From the NCBI RefSeq assembly GCF_019793435.1, contig NZ_JAILYH010000004.1, positions 1-64,000 of the forward strand: a DNA stretch of 64,000 nucleotides, in the 5' to 3' direction. This DNA is from Rhizobium redzepovicii (GTDB lineage: Bacteria; Pseudomonadota; Alphaproteobacteria; Rhizobiales; Rhizobiaceae). Both the position numbers and the translations under genes were made by a program. Shown piece after piece: positions 57,904-64,000 of this stretch. The notes below the pieces were generated by a model that worked only from the letters and a program-made list of their open reading frames with translations, was not told where the DNA came from and searched no databases. Positions within the stretch are counted from its first letter, which is position 1. Every line of letters starts with the position of its first letter.

Positions 57904-58176
57904 ATGGCTCCCCAGAAACAGATAGAACGAACCTGGTCGGAAACCGTTTTTGTCCAGGTGGGCATGAGCGTCCCTCAGGCTATCGGCGGAGCGAGCGAGG
58001 CGCTCGATTTTTTCGCCAACCGATGGAAGGGCTCGCGAAGAAAACTCGCATTCGCGAGAGAGATCTGCGCCGCGGCCGTAAGCGGGCATGTCTCGCAGGA
58101 GACCGCGCGTCAGGCTTTCATTCAGGCCGCTGACGAAGCCAAGATGTCCACCTGCGCGCCCCGTGGTTGTTCGTAG
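57904..58176 (+). CDS. DUF982 domain protein (90 aa)
   Basis: Starts MAPQKQIERTWSETVFVQVG; the pattern EALDFFANRWKGSRRKLAFA, REICAAAVSGHVSQETARQA and FIQAADEA is the DUF982 family, a small rhizobial family often present in many plasmid-borne copies. AGGAG 8 nt before ATG 57904. Role unknown. Probably expressed from the FixK-type promoter repeat B. Confidence 0.85.
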   Translation: MAPQKQIERTWSETVFVQVGMSVPQAIGGASEALDFFANRWKGSRRKLAFAREICAAAVSGHVSQETARQAFIQAADEAKMSTCAPRGCS

Positions 58177-58275
58177 ACCCCAGGACGAGATCAGCTCGGT
58201 CAAGTGAGCAACAAGTCCTTAACCCAGGTGCCTTCCATGGCTTCAGGTCCTACTCGGCTGCGACGCCGATCCAGG

Positions 58276-58839
58276 TCAATCGGCTCGCTTCCTGCCGGTT
58301 ACCATCGCTCGGACAAGGTTTTCCCTGTGCTCGATGCTTGCCAGGAGGACGCCTGCAACGTGAAGACCGACGAGGCCAAGCGTCACATCGACCAGCAGTT
58401 CATGCGCCCTTTCCACCCATTCCATTCCCCAGTAGGTGTCCGTCGTCATCATGTACCCGGTTGCGGCAATGCCCGAGATCGCGACGAGCAGCGCGAACAC
58501 CATCGCGCCTCCGGCCGGATTGTGGCCGATGTAGCGCTTGGCGCGCATGGCCAGGCTGTCACGCACGAAGCCGAGGGTCGTGACCGGATCGTAGATGAAA
58601 TTGGAAAAGCGCGCGTGGTGACTGCCGACGAAGCCCCAGATGATTCGCACGAGCAGGAGGCCGACAATGGCGTAGCCCGACAGAATATGCGCCTGCTTCC
58701 ACTCGTCACCGGTCAGATAGGAAAAGGCGAACAGACCCACCAGACCCCAGTGGAACACCCGCACCACCGGGTCCCAGACCCTGATCTTTGGCGGCGAGCA
58801 AGCGCCCGCCGCATCCATGTCCATCCTGCCCATGGTCAT
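58276..58839 (-). CDS. cytochrome b561-type membrane protein (187 aa)
   Basis: Four-helix haem b protein (Ni/Fe-hydrogenase b-type subunit/b561 family): IRVWDPVVRVFHWGLVGLFA with first haem His, HILSGYAIVGLLLVRIIWGF with the second, and EWVERAHELLVDVTLGLVGL, LHVAGVLLASIEH toward the C-terminus. ATG 58839 overlaps the stop of the PepSY gene (coupling). Transfers electrons across the inner membrane, probably to a periplasmic partner. Confidence 0.9.
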   Translation of the reverse strand: MTMGRMDMDAAGACSPPKIRVWDPVVRVFHWGLVGLFAFSYLTGDEWKQAHILSGYAIVGLLLVRIIWGFVGSHHARFSNFIYDPVTTLGFVRDSLAMRAKRYIGHNPAGGAMVFALLVAISGIAATGYMMTTDTYWGMEWVERAHELLVDVTLGLVGLHVAGVLLASIEHRENLVRAMVTGRKRAD

Positions 58840-59111
58840 TCGCTTTCGTTGCCGACCACTACGCCGGTCTCCGGGTTGAACAGCGTTTCCACCTTTTTGC
58901 CCTTCGCATCGACGGCGTAGACCTCGTAGCAACTGCCCTCCATTTTCACCCGGCGCACGTCGAGGCCCGCGGCTTTGGCCTTTTCCTTGATGCCGTCCTG
59001 GCTCAGCCACTTGTCCTTGGGAGCCTGGGTGCAATTCTGACCCTCTTCGGCGCGGGCAACGCCGATCGACGCGGTAGCGAGCAGGAGGGTTGCGAACATG
59101 ATCTTCTTCAT
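58836..59111 (-). CDS. exported PepSY-domain protein (91 aa)
   Basis: Signal peptide MKKIMFATLLLATASIGVAR, then one PepSY domain (WLSQDGIKEKAKAAGLDVRR; VKMEGSCYEVYAVDAKGKKV; FNPETGVVV). The last codon pair overlaps the cytochrome gene. Together with the cytochrome this forms the common PepSY-cytochrome b561 pair, whose redox partner is often haem or metal related. Confidence 0.9.
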   Translation of the reverse strand: MKKIMFATLLLATASIGVARAEEGQNCTQAPKDKWLSQDGIKEKAKAAGLDVRRVKMEGSCYEVYAVDAKGKKVETLFNPETGVVVGNESE

Positions 59112-59241
59112 TGGTTTTTCTCCATCATCCCAGGAGCGGTTTTGCTCATCTGGTCGGCTTCGAACCTATGGGGCGCGACCTGACGGCGACCTGATCGCGA
59201 TTGTCAGGTTATTGTCACCTTCGATAGGATATTCTCCGACG

Positions 59242-59589
59242 ATGTACCCGCCCCGCACGCTCGCGTTCGTCTGCTTTGTCCTTCTGTGGCCGTCGCTTCC
59301 GGTATGGAGCGCACATGCCGACGATTTGCCTGCTCGTTCCCGCGAAGCGGATGACCTGCCGTCGCACGACGACCTGCCTAAACGAGTCCACGAAGGGAAG
59401 ATTCTGCCTCTTGCCGTACTGAAGGCGAAAGTCCTCGCCAAGCTGCCCGGCGAGTTGATCGATGTCAGTGTCGATCGGCATGACGGTCGCATAATCTACG
59501 AGTTCCGGATTCTGAGGGGCGGCGGTCAGGTCACCGAGGTGGAAGTGGACGCCGCGTCAGGCAGGATCGCCGAAATCGAGAACGAATGA
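59242..59589 (+). CDS. PepSY-domain protein preceding a two-component system (115 aa)
   Basis: Signal peptide MYPPRTLAFVCFVLLWPSLP; PepSY domain at residues ~50-113 (LPLAVLKAKVLAKLPGELID; VEVDAASGRIAEIE). The stop overlaps the response regulator start (ATGATG at 59586). Divergent from the PepSY-cytochrome pair across 130 bp. It may be a periplasmic input protein for the downstream kinase. Confidence 0.88.
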   Translation: MYPPRTLAFVCFVLLWPSLPVWSAHADDLPARSREADDLPSHDDLPKRVHEGKILPLAVLKAKVLAKLPGELIDVSVDRHDGRIIYEFRILRGGGQVTEVEVDAASGRIAEIENE

Positions 59590-60257
59590 TGCGCCTGTTG
59601 CTTGCCGAAGACGACCCGCTCATCGCCCGTGACGTGACCGCCCAGCTCACCAAGGCCGGTTTCAACGTCGTCCACGAATCCGATGGGGAAGCCACACTGT
59701 TCGCTGGCGAGCATGACGAGTTCGCCGCCGTCATCCTTGATCTGGGTCTGCCGAAGATCGACGGCCTAACGATCCTCAAAAAGTGGCGGTCGAACGGTCG
59801 TGACATGCCGGTGATCATCTTGACGGCGCGCGGCAACTGGGAGGAACGCGTCGAGGGCATCAATGCTGGCGCCGACGACTACCTTGGCAAGCCATTCCGC
59901 ATTGCGGAGCTTCTCGCCAGGCTGCACGCAGTCCTGCGCAGGTACTCCGGGCACGCCAGCGCGGTCCTGTCGTCAGGTCCCGTTTCTATCGATCCCCGCC
60001 GACGCGCGGTCATGGTCGACGGAATGCCTGTCGACGTCACGCCAATGGAGTATAAATGTCTGTTGGTGCTGATGCAGAATCGAGGTCGCGCGATCTCCCA
60101 GCTCGAGCTTACCGAGCAGCTTTACACTCAGGACTTTGAACGGGAGAGCAATTCGGTGGAGGTCCTGATCGGACGGCTGAGAAAGAAGCTTGGAAGGGAC
60201 GCGATCGTCACGCGCCGAGGCTTCGGATACCAGATAGCATCGGGCGAGGGGACATGA
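59586..60257 (+). CDS. OmpR-family response regulator (PhoP/QseB-like)
   Basis: 223 aa: receiver with E8/D9/D10, D51 (AVILDLGLPK) and K101 (DDYLGKPF); C-terminal winged helix ending VEVLIGRLRKKLGRDAIVTR. Overlaps the PepSY gene (4 bp) and the kinase (4 bp). Probable targets are the divergent PepSY-cytochrome genes. Confidence 0.93.
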   Translation: MMRLLLAEDDPLIARDVTAQLTKAGFNVVHESDGEATLFAGEHDEFAAVILDLGLPKIDGLTILKKWRSNGRDMPVIILTARGNWEERVEGINAGADDYLGKPFRIAELLARLHAVLRRYSGHASAVLSSGPVSIDPRRRAVMVDGMPVDVTPMEYKCLLVLMQNRGRAISQLELTEQLYTQDFERESNSVEVLIGRLRKKLGRDAIVTRRGFGYQIASGEGT

Positions 60258-61648
60258 GGTCGCTTCACGGCCGTTTCATCATCACGTCGTTGATAGCTGT
60301 GTCGATATGCCTTGCTGCTGCATCCGTCGCTCTCGTCCAGATCTTTGCGGACAGCTACAGCAAGCGCGTGCAGAACGAGCTGACCGGACACATAAACCGT
60401 CTGGCGGCTGTGATCCGCTTCTTGCCCGGAGGCAGGCTGCAGGTGCCCGAGAACCCTCCGGACAATCGTTTCCTGATACCCTATGGGGGTCTCTACTGGC
60501 AGATCGACGATCCCGTGGGGAAGGCGGAGGTCCGATCGTCCTCGCTCTTCGACTATGTCCTGCCTCTGCCGGAGGAGTCGCATCCTGTCGGTATCATGCA
60601 CCAATATCGTCTCTCCGGCCCGGAGGGGAAAGATGTCCTTGTTCAGGAACGCGTTCTGTCGTTGGCCGCGCCTGAGGGCAGGAGGCCCATTCGCATCGCG
60701 GTGGCGGTGAATGCCGACGAGGTCGACAGCGCTCGCCTTGGATTTGCTCTCGACATTCTGCCCTATGTCGCCGTTCTTGCTGCGCTACTCGTGTTGATGT
60801 CGATCGGTCAGCTTTGGATCGGATTGAGACCTCTCGACCGCATCGGTCGTGATCTTGAAGCCGTCCGCGACCGGAGGGCCAGCCGACTGGCGGGGGCCTA
60901 TCCGCGCGAGGTCCAACCGCTCGTCAACCAACTGAACAAGCTGCTGCAAAGCCAGGCCGCCGCGATGGAGAAGGCCAGGAGTAGGGCCAGTGATCTCGCC
61001 CACGGACTGAAGACGCCTTTGACCGTTCTCACAAACAACGCGTACTCACTCAGGGAGAAGGGCGAGGCCGAGATCGCCGATGAACTCGACCATCTTGCCG
61101 AGACTATGCTTTCGCACGTCGAGCACGAGCTCGCCCGAGCCCGTATCACCCCGAGCCCTGATCAGCGAAGTGGCGATGCCGACGTCGAGAAGATCATCAG
61201 CGAGACCGTTCGAATGCTCCGACACACTGAGGCAGGTGAACGCCTCGCATGGGAAATAGACGTGGCCGAGGACTTCAGCGTTCCCGTCGATCCGTACGAC
61301 TTCCGCGAACTTGCGGGCAACTTGCTTGAGAACGCCTGCAAGTGGGCCAGGAGCAGGATCCATGTCACCGCGATTCGACAAAATGGGCAGAGCCGTCTCA
61401 CGATCGAGGACGACGGCCCAGGCGTCTTGCCAGAGAGATTGCCCGATCTTCCACGCCGGGGTGTCCGTCTCGACCGTCTCAAACCCGGCTCTGGTCTAGG
61501 TCTTGCCATAGTGTCGGAGATTGCAGCGGTGTACGATCTGACGCTCACGTTGGAAAACCGTGTTGAAGGTGGCTTTCGTGCGGAAGTCGTCTTCCCTGAC
61601 GTCATCGCCTCCCGAGCGCTCCATCCCAGAGTAGCGACGACGACATAA
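60254..61648 (+). CDS. membrane sensor histidine kinase (464 aa)
   Basis: TM1 (FIITSLIAVSICLAAASVAL), a ~140-residue periplasmic domain, TM2 (VAVLAALLVLMSIGQLWIGL), HAMP-like linker, HisKA box SDLAHGLKTPLTVLTN, and HATPase (N box ELAGNLLENACKWA; G box DDGPGV and GSGLGLAIV). PhoQ/QseC-like architecture. Last gene of the PepSY-RR-HK operon. Confidence 0.93.
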   Translation: MRSLHGRFIITSLIAVSICLAAASVALVQIFADSYSKRVQNELTGHINRLAAVIRFLPGGRLQVPENPPDNRFLIPYGGLYWQIDDPVGKAEVRSSSLFDYVLPLPEESHPVGIMHQYRLSGPEGKDVLVQERVLSLAAPEGRRPIRIAVAVNADEVDSARLGFALDILPYVAVLAALLVLMSIGQLWIGLRPLDRIGRDLEAVRDRRASRLAGAYPREVQPLVNQLNKLLQSQAAAMEKARSRASDLAHGLKTPLTVLTNNAYSLREKGEAEIADELDHLAETMLSHVEHELARARITPSPDQRSGDADVEKIISETVRMLRHTEAGERLAWEIDVAEDFSVPVDPYDFRELAGNLLENACKWARSRIHVTAIRQNGQSRLTIEDDGPGVLPERLPDLPRRGVRLDRLKPGSGLGLAIVSEIAAVYDLTLTLENRVEGGFRAEVVFPDVIASRALHPRVATTT

Positions 61649-61844
61649 CATCTTCGACGCGCGGCTATCCTTCATTAAACTGCGCCCGCAACTGTGGCGG
61701 CGTGCCGGACGCCTGCGTCGATACGGTCACGGTTGGTGTCTTGCTCCGGGGGAGGCCGGAACGAGCAGAGCCGAGGGGAAGCATTGAGTACCTCGGTTGA
61801 CATCGATCACGGTGCGCTTCGATCTGCTGTTCCAGACGTCGTTC

Positions 61845-62633
61845 TTAGAAATGGATGACGACGCCGAGGATCGGCCCCTGCTGGACGACGTCGAAAACAA
61901 AGCCGTCGTTGTCGTAGTCGACGCCGAGTGCGCGGTATCCCGCAACAGCCGAGATCGTGTCGGTGAACTTGTAGCCGAGCGCGAGCGCCACATCCCAGTC
62001 AAGATCCGCGCCGCCGGCACCGACGAGACCCCATCCTGTGAGATAGATCTCCGGCGTGAAGAAGTAATTGCCCCGGACGCCCACCAGACCGTCGACCCAG
62101 GTCGCGCTGTCATCTTGCTCGACGCCACCGAGAATCCCGCCATTGAAGGAGATGTTGGTGTCGACCGACCACACCCGGACGCCGCCGACGACATCGAGGT
62201 GTCCCGACTGGTCTTCCAGCACCGAGTAGCCGACCCCGAGAAGTCCCGCGAAGGTCTTTGAAGTGACGTCGACGCTGTCGGCGAGAATGCCAAGCGGCGT
62301 ATTCGCGTCTGCGCCAAGCTTGGTGTAGATGATGTCGCCGAAGATGCTGAACCGGTCGTACCGTGCCTCACCCGCAGCCATGAAGGCGAAATCGAGGTTC
62401 TCCAGGATGTCGCCGAAATCGGAGTCGATATGAACCTCCGGCAATCCGAACTGTGCAATGTCTCCGGAAATCCCTGCCATCCAGAAATACGGCGCGACGG
62501 TGAAGGTCCAACCGCTCGGGCTCTCGACTACTTTTGCATCGGGTGTTAGCGGCGTAAGATCGGCCGCCCAGCCGGGCGAGGTGGCCACGAGACCCGCGCA
62601 AAGGACCGCAGCGCGTAGAAGAAATGCCGTCAT
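61845..62633 (-). CDS. outer-membrane beta-barrel protein (262 aa)
   Basis: Signal peptide MTAFLLRAAVLCAGLVATSP (cleavage after GWAA); alternating strands with many Asp/Gly turns (FTVAPYFWMAGISGDIAQFG; NYFFTPEIYLTGWGLVGAGG), ending PILGVVIHF with a terminal Phe, as in outer-membrane barrels. Similar to COG3637-like opacity/porin-type rhizobial proteins. Convergent with the sensor kinase. Function unknown. Confidence 0.82.
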   Translation of the reverse strand: MTAFLLRAAVLCAGLVATSPGWAADLTPLTPDAKVVESPSGWTFTVAPYFWMAGISGDIAQFGLPEVHIDSDFGDILENLDFAFMAAGEARYDRFSIFGDIIYTKLGADANTPLGILADSVDVTSKTFAGLLGVGYSVLEDQSGHLDVVGGVRVWSVDTNISFNGGILGGVEQDDSATWVDGLVGVRGNYFFTPEIYLTGWGLVGAGGADLDWDVALALGYKFTDTISAVAGYRALGVDYDNDGFVFDVVQQGPILGVVIHF

Positions 62634-62796
62634 GTAAGTCCCCCTGCTTTGTCGGTCTTCATCGCTGTCGCCGACGAATCAATCATAATCATCGATCTCC
62701 ACCCAAGTCTGGCGCAAGACCCGCCTGCCGATAAGTATGTTACGGTAGCATCTGTCCCTCTCGGCATTGCCTGCGCTTGTCCTGCCGATGTCGGAG

Positions 62797-64000
62797 CTAA
62801 GGTCTGCAGCTCGGGGTTGGCCGTACCTCGTCGCAGTTTTTCAACGCTGCCGGCCGCGGTTTGGCGGTGCCCATCAGACCACTGACCTGGCCCGCATAGT
62901 TGTCCCGCGTGTTCTGATCGACCGCAGCGACGGGGGCGGCAAGGATCAGACCAGCAACGTTCCCGGCTGCCGCCGCCGTTCCGGTCGTCGCCACCAGAAT
63001 CTGGTCGCCAAGTCCGACCCTGCTGTCGGTGAGCGTCTGACCCTCCGAGATGCGTGATCCGATGAGCTGAACGATCTGCGGCGATTCCGCGAATTTTCCG
63101 TGGTTCATTCGGTCGCCAGATTTGATCTTGGTGAGATCGATCACCACGATCTTGTTGGCCTCGAATTCCGCCTTGTAGGGCGCTTGCTCGGGATCGATGG
63201 CTCCTAGTCGGGACACGTCACCCCAGACCCGACGCGAGAAAGCCAGTGCACGGTCGTCACGGGATACGAACAAGGTGAATTGCGGATGCTGTTTGCCCAT
63301 GTCGCCGATCTGCTGGCGGAACACGTCGACATCGACGTCGGGAGCCGCGAGCATGACATTCTTGAACTTCACCGGAAGTCGGCCGTTACGAATGGCCATC
63401 TGGCGCAACGATTCCAACGCCAGCCAGTTCCCCATGGAATGAGCGAGGATGGACACCTCCTTCACCTGCGGATCCTTCGCGAGATACTGGAAGAGCGTCT
63501 CCAGAGCATTTCTTGTATAGTTCGTGCTCTCCCGATCATAGCCGTAGGCGAGAAGGCTGCCACGCGACGGCCAGGTCACCAGCACGGGAGCGCTGTGCAC
63601 ACCCGAGTCCTGGACGATCTGGGCGAAGCGGTAGACGGAGTCTTCGAACCGGTTGTTGAAACCATGGATGAACACCAGGACACTGTGGTCGGGGCTCTTG
63701 CGGACGCTCGCGCTCAGCCAGCGCTTGGCCTCATCGACATTGAGATCGTCGGCCTTCAAGGTCGCGAAATCAGTCGCCGGATTGGAGGGAAGCCTCTTTG
63801 GCCAGGCGACCTCTCCCTCCTTGCGGACCGTGTTCGGCGGGATCGACACGGTGATATCGGCGAAAGCCGGGGCCAGCGCCCGTTCTCCGTTGAACATCTC
63901 TCCTGGCACCGCGGACCTGCTGCGTGTCGTCGCGATCAGCAAGTTGACCTTGGTCGACTTCGGAGACGTGTCTGCAACGGGCGTCATGACGTCCTTCGGA
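62797..64000 (-). CDS. alpha/beta hydrolase of the DUF900 type, 5' end outside window
   Basis: At least 400 residues. VLVFIHGFNNRFEDSVYRFA and ILAHSMGNWLALESLRQM (catalytic Ser in HSMGN) are typical of DUF900 esterase-like proteins. An ATG at 63987 is possible, but the frame stays open to the window edge and family members usually start with a lipoprotein signal, so the true start is probably beyond 64000. The C-terminal ~80 residues are low-complexity Ala/Gly/Val. Confidence 0.85.
   Translation of the reverse strand, partial: PKDVMTPVADTSPKSTKVNLLIATTRSRSAVPGEMFNGERALAPAFADITVSIPPNTVRKEGEVAWPKRLPSNPATDFATLKADDLNVDEAKRWLSASVRKSPDHSVLVFIHGFNNRFEDSVYRFAQIVQDSGVHSAPVLVTWPSRGSLLAYGYDRESTNYTRNALETLFQYLAKDPQVKEVSILAHSMGNWLALESLRQMAIRNGRLPVKFKNVMLAAPDVDVDVFRQQIGDMGKQHPQFTLFVSRDDRALAFSRRVWGDVSRLGAIDPEQAPYKAEFEANKIVVIDLTKIKSGDRMNHGKFAESPQIVQLIGSRISEGQTLTDSRVGLGDQILVATTGTAAAAGNVAGLILAAPVAAVDQNTRDNYAGQVSGLMGTAKPRPAALKNCDEVRPTPSCRP

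Noticed and set aside
61797..61810. TTGACATCGATCAC, FixK-like
   Set aside because: Last position mismatched, and it lies between two convergent gene ends, not upstream of a start.

Overview
The window looks like DNA from Rhizobium or a close relative (Alphaproteobacteria, Rhizobiales). The supporting signs are GC-rich coding sequence, DUF1236, BA14K and MEKHLA proteins, EcfG-like (GGAAC-N16-CGTT) promoters, a BigR-type sulfide operon, and above all a hybrid FixL / FixK / FxkR oxygen-sensing cluster. It could be a chromosome or a large plasmid; nothing here decides which. I recognised no tRNA, rRNA, IS element or CRISPR array.

Layout. (1) 1-6.9 kb: 3' end of a carbohydrate-type ABC importer operon: ATPase C-terminus, two GMC oxidoreductases, a Gfo/Idh/MocA dehydrogenase and a fumarate-reductase-like flavoprotein, almost without gaps. 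(2) 7-17.5 kb: a stress and envelope cluster: xthA with a DUF883-like membrane protein, a NarL-type two-component system, DUF1236, BA14K and L,D-transpeptidase genes, and several very small proteins. Its intergenic regions share a 14-bp palindrome (CGGACCTAGGTCCG and close variants), and some also carry EcfG-like promoters. (3) 17.5-23.8 kb: a complete phenylalanine/tyrosine catabolic set (phhA, hppD, hmgA, fahA, maiA) with two Lrp-type regulators. (4) 23.9-27.3 kb: a MEKHLA protein, a periplasmic ClpP-like protein and a patatin-like lipase. (5) 27.35-27.6 kb: a scar made of two truncated genes. (6) 27.7-32.2 kb: blh-bigR-YeeE/YedE persulfide/sulfide operon, whose TauE/SafE exporter gene is cut off and fused tail-to-tail to an equally truncated P2-type ATPase. 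(7) 32.2-58 kb: a low-oxygen stress island: DksA/TraR protein, two P-type ATPases, universal stress proteins, flavin-reductase-like protein, alcohol dehydrogenase, DegP protease, BON and CBS proteins, Hsp20, an RNase-J-like nuclease, acetate kinase beside a decayed phosphoketolase, a type III polyketide synthase, a CCC1/VIT1 transporter, DUF302, EF-hand and DUF982 proteins. In its middle sit hFixL, FixK and FxkR, and at least a dozen FixK-type boxes (TTGA/C-N6-T/GCAA) lie in the gaps between its genes. (8) 58.2-64 kb: a PepSY/cytochrome b561/two-component module, a beta-barrel protein and a DUF900 hydrolase that runs off the end.

How it fits together: in the island, a haem-PAS kinase (hFixL) should signal to the OmpR-type regulator FxkR. 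FxkR would act through a K-box found upstream of fixK, and FixK would switch on the surrounding redox, metal, protein-quality and energy genes when oxygen falls. This cascade is known from Rhizobium etli and R. leguminosarum; the size and content of the linked stress regulon, including a type III PKS, is the most interesting part. The second candidate system is the palindrome-marked envelope regulon around the NarL-type two-component system at 8-16 kb. Start codons were chosen by ribosome-binding-site spacing and alignment to remembered family members; no database search was run.
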